From the NCBI RefSeq assembly GCF_030295405.1, contig NZ_AP027080.1:1612001-1676000 (forward strand): DNA of 64,000 nt, in the 5' to 3' direction. This DNA is from Mesoterricola silvestris. Lineage in GTDB: Bacteria; Acidobacteriota; Holophagae; Holophagales; Holophagaceae. The notes beneath the pieces are model-generated. The model did no database searches and was not told the DNA's origin. It saw nothing but the letters and a program-made list of their open reading frames with translations. Made by a program: the position numbers and the translations under genes. Every line of letters begins with the position of its first letter. Position 1 is the stretch's first letter. Positions 1-8,577 of the stretch are shown one piece after another.

Positions 1-1105
1 GGGTGGGCCCGGCCCCCATGCCGCCCTCGGGCACCCACGCGAAGGCGTCGGCCTGGGCCAGGCGCACCAGGTCCGCGGAACCCTGGCTGGGCAGGGGGTG
101 GAGGTCCCTCCCCTCCCGGCGGCAGGGGTGGAGCAGGGGCCGGTCCCCGGGGTTGGGCACGGCGGCCGCCAGGCGCCCCTCCTTCCAGGGATCCGGGGCC
201 CGGCGGCCCTGGAGGCCGGCCATGGCCACGGGCAGGAACAGCAGGGCGTTCATGTAGGAGGACACGGGGTTGCCCGGCAGCCCCAGGATGACCCGCCCGT
301 CCAGCAGGGCCGTGAGCATGGGCTTGCCGGGCTTGAGGCGGATCCGGTGGAAGAGGATGCGGGCGCCCATGGCCTCCAGCACCCGGGGGAGGTGGTCCTT
401 GTCCCCGGCCGACACGCCGCCGGAGGTGAGGAGGATCTGCAGGTCCCCCAGGCCCAGGAGGAAGTCCCGCACGGCCTCGGGCCGGTCCGGCAGGGGGGGG
501 AGCCTGCGCACCTCCGCGCCCAGGGCGTGGGCCAGGGCCTCCAGCATGGGGCCGTTGCTGTCCCGGATCTGGTGGGGGGCGGGGTGGGCGGTGATCTCGT
601 CCCCGGTGGGGACGATGCCCACCCGGAGCCGCGCCAGGGGGGGCGTGGGCAGGCCCACCTGGGCCAGGAGCCCCGTGTGGCCGGCCCCGGCCGGGGCGCC
701 CGGGGGAAGCAGGAGGTCCCCCTTCCGGGCCTGGGAGCCCCGGGGGCGCACGTGGGCGCCGGGGAGGGGGGGCGCGGCGGGGGTCAGGCCCTGGGGCCCC
801 TGGACCAGGTCCTCCACGGGCACCACGGCGTCGGCCCCGGGGGGAAGGGCGGCCCCGGTCATGATGCGCACGCAGGTGCCGGGCTCCACCCGGAAGGCGG
901 CGGGGTCGTCCCCGGCGAAGAGGGTCCCCAGCACGCGCCGGGGCGCGGCGCCGTCCTGGCTGCGCAGGGCGGCCCCGTCCATGGAGCTCAGGTCCAGGGC
1001 CGGATCGTCCCGGTCCGCGCGGATCTCCGGGGTCGCGGGGGGCGGAAAGGCGGCGGCCAGGATCCGGAGGGCGTCTTCAAGGGGGAGGAGAGGGGCGGCG
1101 CACAT
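1..1105 (-). CDS. moeA: molybdopterin molybdenumtransferase MoeA, 3' end cut by window edge
   Basis: Cytoplasmic enzyme that inserts molybdate into adenylylated molybdopterin, the last step of Mo-cofactor synthesis. Reading leftwards from the ATG at 1105 gives about 368 residues without a stop. Visible motifs are SSMDG near residue 40, the MPT-binding-like TSGGVSAGD in the middle and GLPGNPVSS further on, in MoeA order. Only the last residues should be missing, as the family is about 400 long. The N-terminal segment before SSMDG is shorter than usual, so domain I is compressed. The gene diverges from the Rel gene across only 37 bases, and no clear Shine-Dalgarno precedes this ATG, so the exact start is uncertain. 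The family call is secure. Confidence 0.88.
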   Translation of the reverse strand, partial: MCAAPLLPLEDALRILAAAFPPPATPEIRADRDDPALDLSSMDGAALRSQDGAAPRRVLGTLFAGDDPAAFRVEPGTCVRIMTGAALPPGADAVVPVEDLVQGPQGLTPAAPPLPGAHVRPRGSQARKGDLLLPPGAPAGAGHTGLLAQVGLPTPPLARLRVGIVPTGDEITAHPAPHQIRDSNGPMLEALAHALGAEVRRLPPLPDRPEAVRDFLLGLGDLQILLTSGGVSAGDKDHLPRVLEAMGARILFHRIRLKPGKPMLTALLDGRVILGLPGNPVSSYMNALLFLPVAMAGLQGRRAPDPWKEGRLAAAVPNPGDRPLLHPCRREGRDLHPLPSQGSADLVRLAQADAFAWVPEGGMGAGPT

Positions 1106-1142
1106 GGTATATATCGTAGTCGAGGGGGAACGGGATAGAGGC

Positions 1143-3344
1143 ATGACAACGCTTGACCTGGACGACGCCTCCCCTGGCGGGGGCTCCTGCCTTACTCTCG
1201 AAGGGGCCTACGACCAGGTCCGCTCCAAGTTCCTCTTCCACCACCCCGACGGCGACACGGCCCTGCTGGACCGGGCCTTCAAGGTCGGCAAGAAGATGCA
1301 CGGCTCCCAGAAGCGCAAGAGCGGGGAACCCTACTTCTTCCACCCCCTGGCCGTGGCGGATTCCCTGGCCGAGTGGCGCCTGGACGCCGTGAGCGTGGCC
1401 TGCGCCATCCTCCACGACACGGTGGAGGACACCCTCATGACCCTCGAGGAGGTGCGCAAGCAGTTCGGGGAGGAGGTGGCCGACATCGTCGACGGCCTCA
1501 CCAAGATGAGCAAGCTCAACTTCACCGACCGCACCCTGCTCAACGCCGAGAACGTGCGCAAGCTCCTGGTGGCCATGGGCAAGGACGTGCGGGTGCTGCT
1601 GGTGAAGCTCGCGGACCGCCTCCACAACATGCGCACCCTGGCCTCCATGCGGGAGGAGAAGCGCCGCCGCATCGCCCGGGAGACCCTGGAGCTGTACGCG
1701 CCCCTCGCCAACCGCCTGGGCATGGGCACCGTGCGCGCCGAGCTGGAGGACCTGGCCTTCGCCAACCTCGAGCCCGAGCGGTTCGCGGAGATGCGCAAGG
1801 CCATCGACCTCAAGCGCAGCAAGAGCGCGCCCATGGTGGAGGAGATCAAGAAGACCCTCCAGTCCGCCCTGCGGGCCCAGGGCATCCACGCCGAGATCCT
1901 CTACCGGGAGAAGCACCTCTACGGCATCTGGAAGAAGATGGGGCTCCAGGAGAAGAGCCTGGACGACATCCACGATTGGCTCGCCTACCGCATCCTCTGC
2001 CCCGACCGGGCCTCGTGCTACACGGCCATGGGCCTCGTGCACGCCCTCTACAAGCCCATCCCCGGGCGCTTCAAGGACTACATCAGCCTGCCCAAGGACA
2101 ACGGGTACCAGAGCATCCACACCAGCGTCCTCATGCCCGGCGGGGACTCCTTCGAGGTGCAGTTCCGCACCCAGGACATGGACGACCACGCCGAAGCCGG
2201 CATCGCCGCCCACTGGACCTACAAGGAAGGCAAGATCGCCAACAAGCAGGAGATAAACCAGGCCTCCTTCCTGCGCCGCATGGTGGAGCTGCACCAGGAG
2301 TCCCGGGACAGCCGGGACCTGGTGGCCAACCTCAAGGGCGAACTCAGCTTCCAGCGCATCCAGGTGTTCACGCCCAAGGGCGACCTGCGCAGCCTGCCCG
2401 AGAACTCCACCCCCATCGACTTCGCCTATTCCATCCACACCGAGGTGGGCCACCACTGCGTGGGCGCCAAGGTCAACGGCCGCATGGTGCCGCTGCGCCA
2501 CGCCCTGCAGAACGGGGACCGGGTGGAGATCTTCACCCGGGCGGACCACAAGCCCAGCCGGGACTGGCTGGGCGTGGTGGTGTCGGCCGGGGCCAAGGCC
2601 AAGATCCAGACCTACATCCGCGAGGAGGAACGGGCCCACGCCGTGCTCATCGGCAAGGAGCGCCTGGAGCGGGAGGCCCGCACCCTGGGCATCCGCCTGG
2701 ACGCGCCCGAGGCCCACCTGGCCCTGGAGGCCCGGCTCAAGGAGCTCAAGATCCCCTCCTGGGACGCCTTCTACGCCCAGGTGGGCTTCAACCGCGTCAC
2801 CTGCCGCAAGCTCCTGGATCCCCTCGTGCCCGAGGCCAGCAGGGCCGCCAAGGAGGAGAAGGTCCCCGAGATCTTCCACGACACGGTGCTGGTGGACGAC
2901 AACGTGGGGATCCTCTACACCCTGGCGGTGTGCTGCAAGCCCATCTGGGGCGACGAGATCGTCGGCTACACCACCCGGGGCCGGGGCATCTCCATCCACC
3001 GGGCCAACTGTCCCCACCTCAGCTCCTCCGCCCCCAACCCGGAGCGCCTGGTGAGCGTGGCCTGGGGCAAGGTCTCCAAGGGGCTCTTCAACACGGAACT
3101 GGTGGTGACCACCGAGGACCGCCCGGGCATGGTGGCCTCCATCTCCAACGCCATCCAGAAGGCCGGCCACAACATGCAGCGGTTCAGCGGCTCCAGCTCC
3201 GAGGAGGGGGGAGGCGTGTTCTACATCGCCCTCCGCGTGAAGGACCGCAACCACATCGTCGAGCTCATGGGCACCATCCGCAGGCTCAAGGGGGTCTTCA
3301 CGGTGGAGCGGGTCAGGGGGTCCTACTTTGGAACCATCAAGTAG
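1143..3344 (+). CDS. bifunctional (p)ppGpp synthetase/hydrolase (RelA/SpoT family)
   Basis: 733-residue stringent-response enzyme that makes and degrades (p)ppGpp. Domains in order: HD hydrolase (FFHPLAVA near 65-72, HDTVEDT at 91-97), synthetase (YREKHLYGIWKKM, then RFKDYISLPK and GYQSIHT), TGS domain (starts near RIQVFTPKGD), a conserved helical/zinc-finger region, and a C-terminal ACT domain (starts near FNTELVVTTEDRPG). An intact HD pair plus the RFKD form of the synthetase loop, rather than the ExDD of monofunctional RelA, points to a bifunctional Rel/SpoT. The ATG at 1143 was chosen because homology starts soon after and AGAGG lies just upstream; the open frame extends much further 5' but runs antisense to moeA. 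The next gene overlaps its 3' end. Confidence 0.95.
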   Translation: MTTLDLDDASPGGGSCLTLEGAYDQVRSKFLFHHPDGDTALLDRAFKVGKKMHGSQKRKSGEPYFFHPLAVADSLAEWRLDAVSVACAILHDTVEDTLMTLEEVRKQFGEEVADIVDGLTKMSKLNFTDRTLLNAENVRKLLVAMGKDVRVLLVKLADRLHNMRTLASMREEKRRRIARETLELYAPLANRLGMGTVRAELEDLAFANLEPERFAEMRKAIDLKRSKSAPMVEEIKKTLQSALRAQGIHAEILYREKHLYGIWKKMGLQEKSLDDIHDWLAYRILCPDRASCYTAMGLVHALYKPIPGRFKDYISLPKDNGYQSIHTSVLMPGGDSFEVQFRTQDMDDHAEAGIAAHWTYKEGKIANKQEINQASFLRRMVELHQESRDSRDLVANLKGELSFQRIQVFTPKGDLRSLPENSTPIDFAYSIHTEVGHHCVGAKVNGRMVPLRHALQNGDRVEIFTRADHKPSRDWLGVVVSAGAKAKIQTYIREEERAHAVLIGKERLEREARTLGIRLDAPEAHLALEARLKELKIPSWDAFYAQVGFNRVTCRKLLDPLVPEASRAAKEEKVPEIFHDTVLVDDNVGILYTLAVCCKPIWGDEIVGYTTRGRGISIHRANCPHLSSSAPNPERLVSVAWGKVSKGLFNTELVVTTEDRPGMVASISNAIQKAGHNMQRFSGSSSEEGGGVFYIALRVKDRNHIVELMGTIRRLKGVFTVERVRGSYFGTIK

Positions 3345-3951
3345 GTGGGTCCCGCCCCCCGGGGGCGAGCCCGTGGCCTGGGCCCGGGTGGAGGAGAGCC
3401 TGCGCGTCGCCCAGCGCTGGCCGGACCCCTTCAAGCTCTCCCCCAGGGCCCCCGAGAGCCCCCGGCGCGCCGCGGTGGCGGTGCTCCTGTGGGGGGACGC
3501 CGCGGGCGCCCGGGAGGTGGTTCTGGTGCGGCGCGGGGCCACGGCCCCCCAGCACCCCGGGGAACTGGCCTTTCCCGGAGGCATGGTGGAGCCCGGGGAC
3601 CGGGACCTCACCGCCACCGCCCGCCGGGAGCTGGAGGAGGAGCTGGGGGTGAAGGACGGCCTCTGGGAGATGGGGTGCTTTCCCGACGGGGTGGCCAAGG
3701 CCCGCACGCGGTTCACGCCGCTCTTCCTGCGCTGGGAGGAGCCCGAGCCCCGGTTCACCCTCAGCTCCGAGATCCAGGACGTCCTCCGCCTTCCCCTGGA
3801 GCCCCTCATGGGCGCCCCCTGGGGGATCCAGCGCCTGGAGCTGCGCGGCCTGGCCCTGGACATCCCGCGGCTGGAGCTGCCCATGGCGCCCCTCTGGGGG
3901 GCCACGGCCTTCGTGCTCAAGGCGTGGCTGGACGTGCTGCGCAACACCTGA
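3328..3951 (+). CDS. NUDIX hydrolase, CoA-pyrophosphatase-like
   Basis: 207 residues. The Nudix box is readable as GGMVEPGD followed by ARRELEEELGV, matching GX5EX7REUXEEXGU. The preceding GELAFPGG resembles the H/QP-G-x-(I/L)-x-FPGG signature of CoA diphosphatases (NudL/YeaB), so cleavage of CoA or a related nucleotide diphosphate is the likeliest reaction. The start used is TTG at 3328, which overlaps the 3' end of the Rel gene by 17 bases and has an AGGGGG about 8 bases upstream; GTG at 3373 or 3388 are alternatives that keep the whole domain. Probably co-transcribed with the Rel gene. Substrate is inferred from the family. Confidence 0.85.
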   Translation: MEPSSRWVPPPGGEPVAWARVEESLRVAQRWPDPFKLSPRAPESPRRAAVAVLLWGDAAGAREVVLVRRGATAPQHPGELAFPGGMVEPGDRDLTATARRELEEELGVKDGLWEMGCFPDGVAKARTRFTPLFLRWEEPEPRFTLSSEIQDVLRLPLEPLMGAPWGIQRLELRGLALDIPRLELPMAPLWGATAFVLKAWLDVLRNT

Positions 3952-4018
3952 GGGGCTGATACCCTGATGGCAGGCCCCGAGCCTGCCCCCTCCACCTCCC
4001 GAACCCACAGGTCCCCCC

Positions 4019-4219
4019 GTGAAATTCCTCAGCAGCCACGTGATCCAGTTCCTCATCATGGGCGTCGGGGTCTCCGTGATCCTGGGCCTGCTCACGCCCA
4101 CGTCCCGGCCCGAGCGCACCCGCCAGAGCATCCTCAAGTACGCCGGGGGCCTGCTGGGCATCGGACTGATCCTCGCGTGGGTGATGTACATCCTGCCCCA
4201 GCATCCCATCCGGTTCTGA
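4019..4219 (+). CDS. small two-helix membrane protein, function unknown
   Basis: 66 residues beginning with GTG. Two hydrophobic segments (about 8-26 and 41-59) are separated by a polar, basic stretch (PTSRPERTRQ), so a hairpin inner-membrane protein is likely. It sits 67 bases after the Nudix gene and 4 bases before the YihY-family gene in the same direction, which suggests an operon and perhaps partnership with the YihY-like protein. No family recognised. Confidence 0.65.
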   Translation: MKFLSSHVIQFLIMGVGVSVILGLLTPTSRPERTRQSILKYAGGLLGIGLILAWVMYILPQHPIRF

Positions 4220-4223
4220 GGGC

Positions 4224-5129
4224 ATGGAGCAGGCGGTCTCGAATTTCCGCTCGAGTCTGGCGAACCAGGCCAATGGCCTGTACGACCGGGCCGCGCGGGC
4301 CTTCCCCCCCTTCGGGAAGGGCGGGGACTTCATCCGGGAGGTGCTGCGGAAGTACCACCATGACGACTGCCTCTCCTACGCCGCCAGCCTCAGCTTCTTC
4401 ATGACCATTTCGCTGATCCCGCTGACGACGCTGTTCTTCAAGCTGCTGGTGCTGATGCTGGGCAGCGGCGCCTACAGCGCCTCCCTGCAGCGGGCCATCG
4501 GGTCCATGTACCCCTACCTGCCCCAGGGCTTCATCGCCGACAGCATCGCCCACAGCCGCAGGATCGGCGGCATCGGCCTGAGCTGGGTGGTGCTGCTGGT
4601 GGGCGCCCACTGGGGCGTGAACCAGCTGGACCGGTCCCTCTCCCACATCTTCGGCCTGCGCATCAAGGTGCACCGCCAGACCCGCAAGCACAACCTGCTG
4701 CGCCGCCTGGGGGTGGTGCTCATGGGCCTGGCCTTCCTGGTGATCCTCCTCACCGCGGGCTTCGAATGGAGCCTCCGGCGCCAGGCCCCGTTCTCCCCCA
4801 TCCTCATGTTCACCTTCCTGCCGCCGTGCCTGGGCCTGCTGCTCATCACCCTCATCCTCCAGCACATCCCCCGCCGCCACGTGAAGTTCCGCCACGCCTT
4901 CCTGGGCGGCGCCGTCACCACCAGCCTCTGGTGGGTGGCCAAGGCCGGCTTCGGCTACTACCTCATCCACACCCCCACCTGGGGCATCCTCTACGGCTCC
5001 CTGGGCAGCCTCATGGCGGCGCTGGTCTTCCTCTACTACAGCTGCGCCATCTTCATGCTCGGCGCGGAAGTGACGGCGGCCTTCTACCGGCACGAAACGG
5101 GGGCGTACGAGGTGGCGAAGGGGCGGTGA
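4224..5129 (+). CDS. YihY/BrkB-family inner membrane protein
   Basis: 301 residues with about six transmembrane segments. The opening of the domain (YAASLSFFMTISLIPL, near 51-66) is typical of the YihY/virulence factor BrkB family, once misannotated as RNase BN. The family occurs widely but its transport or envelope role is not established. The start codon follows the upstream small membrane gene by 4 bases, so the two are almost certainly co-transcribed. Its 3' end abuts the large palindromic repeat at 5131-5560. Confidence 0.85.
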   Translation: MEQAVSNFRSSLANQANGLYDRAARAFPPFGKGGDFIREVLRKYHHDDCLSYAASLSFFMTISLIPLTTLFFKLLVLMLGSGAYSASLQRAIGSMYPYLPQGFIADSIAHSRRIGGIGLSWVVLLVGAHWGVNQLDRSLSHIFGLRIKVHRQTRKHNLLRRLGVVLMGLAFLVILLTAGFEWSLRRQAPFSPILMFTFLPPCLGLLLITLILQHIPRRHVKFRHAFLGGAVTTSLWWVAKAGFGYYLIHTPTWGILYGSLGSLMAALVFLYYSCAIFMLGAEVTAAFYRHETGAYEVAKGR

Positions 5130-5130
5130 T

Positions 5131-5560
5131 CGTGCGTGTCCCGGACGGGCGCCACTGATTCGCTGACGCAGGCAAGCTGCGTCAGCGGAAAGCTCACCGG
5201 ACGGGGGTGAGGGTGGGTGTTGCCACGCTCCGGCTTCGATGGACGATGGGGGGCTGGGGGGGGGCCGGGCTCTCCGGATGGGCCTATGGCCCTTGGACCC
5301 GCTTCGAGTTTCCTGGCGGCGCCATGGGGTCCGCGCCGACGTTGACTGGTTAGCGTCGGCGCGAATCCGTTTCCTGCCGGATCACTTGAAGCGGGCCCAA
5401 GGGCCATAGGCCCAACCGGAAGGCCCTCCCCTCCAGCCTGCCCAAAGGCCCATCGAAGCCGGAGTGTGCGAACACGTCTGCCGCACCCCGGGGCGTGAGC
5501 TCTCCGTCGACGCAGCTTGCCTGCGTCGACGAAACGGGGCGCGAATCCGGGACACGTACG
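5131..5560. repeat. large (about 430 bp) imperfect palindrome between convergent genes
   Basis: Matching inverted segments are nested around a centre near 5346: 5135-5145 with 5546-5556 (11/11), 5161-5187 with 5505-5531 (each also an 11-bp-stem hairpin with a 5-base loop), 5228-5242 with 5450-5464 (15/15), 5279-5302 with 5391-5414 (23/24), and 5332-5341 with 5354-5363 (10/10). Weaker complementarity fills the gaps. It occupies the whole space between the 3' ends of two convergent genes, where it could act as a two-way terminator, but its size is far beyond a normal terminator. It contains no credible gene. Confidence 0.85.
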
Positions 5561-5577
5561 CCTAATTGACCCCGACC

Positions 5578-6735
5578 CTACATATCGTCGAAAAGCGATG
5601 GCTGGAGGACGCGGGTGGTGTCGGCGAGGGGGTAGTCCTTGGCGGGGGAGGGGCGCTCGGGGAGAAGGGGCCGGAGGGGTGGATGTCGGGGGAACCAGCG
5701 GATGGCGGGGGTGGATGGCGGCCAGGAAGGCCTGGACGGCGCCTTCGAGGGGACGGCGGGGACGCGGAGGTGGGCCTCGGCGGGGAGGAGGAGGTCGGCA
5801 AGGGGGCGGGGGAAGGCGCAGCGGGATTCCAGGGAGACGGGGTCCCGGGGGTCCGCGGCCAGGGCGGGGGTGAAGGAGGGGGGGGCGGGGGGGAGGGGCA
5901 GGGCGGCGCGCCAGGGGAGGCCCTCGTTCATGGCCTGGCGGCCCAGGTCGGCGGCGGCGCGGGGGTCGGCGCTCACGCCGGGGTGGATGGGGCAGCGCAG
6001 CGCCTTCTCCAGGTGGGAGGCCAGGTCCCGCACGGCCCGCGCGGCCCGGTCCCAGTCGGCGCCGGAGAGCTGCCACTCCCGGCCCCCCAGGAAGGAGACG
6101 CGCCATCCGGTGCGCCGGCGCTGGAAGGGCAGGGCCATGGGCCAGGCGCCGGCCTCCATGCGCAGGCTGATGGCCTTCTCGGAACGGGCCTGGGCGTCCT
6201 CCAACACCCGGGCCAGGTCCGCGGGGTCCTGGTGCTCCACGGCGCCCAGGGGCAGGATGAGCTCGCCCCAGAGCCAGCCGGGGCTCTCGGTCTCGGCGGC
6301 GGCGCCCTTGCCGGGCAGGGACCAGGAGCCGGATTCCTGGGGGACCCAGCCGATCCAGCCCTGGCGCCAGGCCAGGCCCAGCTCGCCCAGGGGCATGCGG
6401 GGGGCGTGGAAGGCCACCCGGGCCGGTTCCCGGAGGAGGTCGGCGAAGGCCTCGTCCCGCACGTGGACCGTGAGCCCGCGGGTGTGGGTGAGCACCTTCC
6501 ACCAGCCCAGGCGCACCTCGGGGGGGAGGTCCCGGATCCAGTCCACGGGGCCGTCCCACAGGAGGGAGAAGCCCCGGGGCAGGCGCCCCGCGAGATCCGC
6601 CAGCACGCCCAGGGCCTCCCAGGGCGCCGTGGCCACGGAGAAGGACGCGTCCAGGGCGCGCACGCCGCCCCACCCGGCGTAGGGCACGTCGTCGCCGGTG
6701 TGGAGCAGGTAGCCCCGTCCCTCCTGGCGCCTCAC
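5578..6735 (-). CDS. hypothetical protein translationally coupled to thiD
   Basis: 385 residues from a GTG at 6735 that overlaps the thiD stop (GTGA), implying translational coupling. The sequence is soluble-looking, rich in Trp, Arg and Pro, with no signal peptide or membrane segment, and no family is recognised. The first part (LLHTGDDVPYAGWGGVRALD) suggests an ordered domain; the last 60 residues are Pro/Ser-rich and end in QPSLFDDM. QPSLF fits the loose QxxLF pattern used by proteins that bind the DNA sliding clamp, but that is only a short-motif resemblance. Ends 17 bases from the large palindrome. Confidence 0.6.
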   Translation of the reverse strand: MRRQEGRGYLLHTGDDVPYAGWGGVRALDASFSVATAPWEALGVLADLAGRLPRGFSLLWDGPVDWIRDLPPEVRLGWWKVLTHTRGLTVHVRDEAFADLLREPARVAFHAPRMPLGELGLAWRQGWIGWVPQESGSWSLPGKGAAAETESPGWLWGELILPLGAVEHQDPADLARVLEDAQARSEKAISLRMEAGAWPMALPFQRRRTGWRVSFLGGREWQLSGADWDRAARAVRDLASHLEKALRCPIHPGVSADPRAAADLGRQAMNEGLPWRAALPLPPAPPSFTPALAADPRDPVSLESRCAFPRPLADLLLPAEAHLRVPAVPSKAPSRPSWPPSTPAIRWFPRHPPLRPLLPERPSPAKDYPLADTTRVLQPSLFDDM

Positions 6736-7538
6736 GCCCGCCCCCCGGGGGCGAAGCAGGGCCGGCCCTGGCCTCCGGGGCGGGCCCCGGGCTCCCAGGC
6801 GGCCCTCAGGAAGGTTCCCGCCGCCTGGGCCGCGTCCGCGTCCTCCAGGCCCTTCAGGCGGAACCCGAGCCAGGCCGAGGCCAGGGTGCAGCCGGTGCCG
6901 CGGCGGTCGCCGGGAAGGCGGGGGTGGCGGCCCAGGCTGCGGACGCCGCCGGCGGTGACCCAGAAATCCTCCACCTGGTCCAGGGCCCCGTGGCCCCCCT
7001 TGAGCCACACCGCCCCGGCGCCCAGGTCCAGGAGGGGCCGGGCCAGGCGCCCGGGGTCCGCGTCCGTGGGCAGGCCCGCGAGGGCGGCGGCCTCGGGGAG
7101 GTTGGGGGAGACCACCCAGGGTCCGGAGCGGAGCAGGATCCCGGCCATGGCCCGCAGGGCGCCCGGATCGTGGAGGCCCACGCCGGAGGTGGGGGCGAGG
7201 ATGGGGTCCCAGATGCGGGCCGAGGGCCCCTGGGCTTCCAGCCGGATGGTCAGGTCCCGCAGGGTGTCCGGGTCCAGGGCGCACAGGCCCAGCTTCACGC
7301 CCCAGGGGCCCCCCAGGTGGGGCACCAGGGCGTCGAAGGCGGGCAGGGGGTTCCGGGGGGGGCGGATGGCCAGGCACACCCGGCCGTTCTGCACCGTGTC
7401 GGCCGTGCTCAGGGCCATGGGGTGCACCCCCAGGGCCGCCAAGGTCATGACATCCCGCAGGATCCCCGCCCCCGCGGACGGGTCCATGCCGCCGAGGCAC
7501 AGGGCCACGGGCACGGCGGGCGAGGAAGCGTCATTCAC
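6732..7538 (-). CDS. thiD: hydroxymethylpyrimidine/phosphomethylpyrimidine kinase (ThiD-like)
   Basis: 268 residues of the ribokinase-like fold. LGGMDPSAGAGI near the N-terminus corresponds to the GxDPSGGAGI signature of ThiD/PdxK-type kinases, and GTGCTLASA near the C-terminus is the anion-hole and catalytic region (the usual GTGCTxSxA). Expected role: phosphorylation of HMP and HMP-phosphate in thiamine synthesis or salvage. No other thiamine gene is adjacent; the gene lies just downstream of fliN and is coupled to the unknown gene that follows. A pyridoxal-kinase-like specificity cannot be excluded. Confidence 0.85.
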   Translation of the reverse strand: MNDASSPAVPVALCLGGMDPSAGAGILRDVMTLAALGVHPMALSTADTVQNGRVCLAIRPPRNPLPAFDALVPHLGGPWGVKLGLCALDPDTLRDLTIRLEAQGPSARIWDPILAPTSGVGLHDPGALRAMAGILLRSGPWVVSPNLPEAAALAGLPTDADPGRLARPLLDLGAGAVWLKGGHGALDQVEDFWVTAGGVRSLGRHPRLPGDRRGTGCTLASAWLGFRLKGLEDADAAQAAGTFLRAAWEPGARPGGQGRPCFAPGGRA

Positions 7539-7542
7539 CGGA

Positions 7543-7848
7543 TCAGACCTTCCGGTGGGGGTCGATGATCTCCACGATCCGCAGCCCCAGCGAATCCTCC
7601 AGCACCGTCACCTCGCCGCGCATGACGGGGCGGCCCTTGCACAGGACCTCCATGGGCTCGCCGGCGCTCTTCTTCAGCTCCACCAGGGACCCCACGTCCA
7701 GGTCCAGGAGCTCCCGGATGGTCATGGTGGCCGTGCCCAGCTGGATCTCCAGGCGGAACCGGGTGTCGATGAACGGCATGAGCTCCCCGATCACCGTTTC
7801 GAAGGTGAGGACGCGGTCGGTGTCGAGCCTGTCGCTGCGCTTGGCCAT
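7543..7848 (-). CDS. fliN: flagellar motor switch protein FliN
   Basis: 101 residues made almost entirely of the SpoA/FliN C-terminal domain: LEIQLGTATMTIRELLDL, then VGSLVELKK, GEPMEVLCKGRPVMRGEV, ending in RIVEII. This is the C-ring component of the flagellar switch complex and works with FliM and FliG. Normal length for a short FliN. It lies 71 bases downstream of fliL in the same direction, and 4 bases before thiD. No fliM lies between fliL and fliN, unlike the common fliL-fliM-fliN order. Confidence 0.9.
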   Translation of the reverse strand: MAKRSDRLDTDRVLTFETVIGELMPFIDTRFRLEIQLGTATMTIRELLDLDVGSLVELKKSAGEPMEVLCKGRPVMRGEVTVLEDSLGLRIVEIIDPHRKV

Positions 7849-7919
7849 GGGGGTTCCGGGAAGGGGCGGCCGTCAAGAATCGGACGCGGGACGGGGTATC
7901 GGCAACCCCTGTGCCAGTC

Positions 7920-8528
7920 CTACTGCTGGAGGGCCCAGTCGACGATCAGGACGTCCTTGATGGGAGGCTTGACCTTCTTGCCGGTCTTCTTGGCCTTGTC
8001 CAGCTCCTCCTTGGAGTGGCGGTTGGCGAACTTGGTGTTGAGCTTCTCCTTGATCTCCTGGCGGATGGATTCCCGGGTCTCCATGTCCGAGGCGGCTTCC
8101 ACGGTCTTGCCGGAAATGGCCTCCAGGACCATGGAGCGGATGATGCTGTTTTCCGGCGTGGGCTTGTCGCTGGCGGCCAGCTTGCCCAGTTCCTGGTTGC
8201 GGAAGAGGATGTGGATATCGCACTTGAGGAAGGCGTTCTTGCGCCCGTCCAGGTTCACGATGAGGCGGTTGAGGGTCATGACCGGAGGGCCTCCGCCCCC
8301 TTCCTCCCCGCCCTTGGCCGGGGCCTCCTCCTCGTCGTCGTCCTCCTCCTTGGCGGGGCCCGCGGCCTCCCCCTCCTTGGGCGCCGCGCCCTCCTTCTGG
8401 GCGGCGTCCCCGGGCAGGGCCGCGGCGACCTTCTTGGCGCCCAGGGCCTTCCATGCGTAGAATCCGCCCCCGCCCAGGAGCAGCAGGACCACCAGTCCGA
8501 TGCCGCCGAAAATGATCATCTTCTTCAT
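7920..8528 (-). CDS. fliL: flagellar basal body-associated protein FliL
   Basis: 202 residues. A single membrane anchor (about 4-27, following MKKMII) leads to a long acidic/Gly linker with runs of Glu and Asp, then the periplasmic FliL domain (from about 85; LNRLIVNLDG, FLKCDIHILF) ending in DVLIVDWALQQ. FliL associates with the stator and basal body. The ATG at 8528 is preceded by GGGAG with 5-base spacing, which decides it against the upstream in-frame start. The linker is longer and more acidic than in many FliL proteins. Confidence 0.88.
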   Translation of the reverse strand: MKKMIIFGGIGLVVLLLLGGGGFYAWKALGAKKVAAALPGDAAQKEGAAPKEGEAAGPAKEEDDDEEEAPAKGGEEGGGGPPVMTLNRLIVNLDGRKNAFLKCDIHILFRNQELGKLAASDKPTPENSIIRSMVLEAISGKTVEAASDMETRESIRQEIKEKLNTKFANRHSKEELDKAKKTGKKVKPPIKDVLIVDWALQQ

Positions 8529-8577
8529 GAAAACTCCCGATCCGAGGGGCTGCGCCCCATCAAACGCACCTGTCATC

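Noticed and set aside
270-1142. Large N-terminal extension of the Rel protein
   Set aside because: It is antisense to moeA and Arg/Pro/Gly-rich; the Rel domain starts after the ATG at 1143.
1077-3995. 972-codon open frame on the minus strand over the Rel gene
   Set aside because: It is antisense to a fully recognisable Rel protein and its translation is low-complexity (Leu/Val/Gly/His). Long antisense frames are expected at this GC content.
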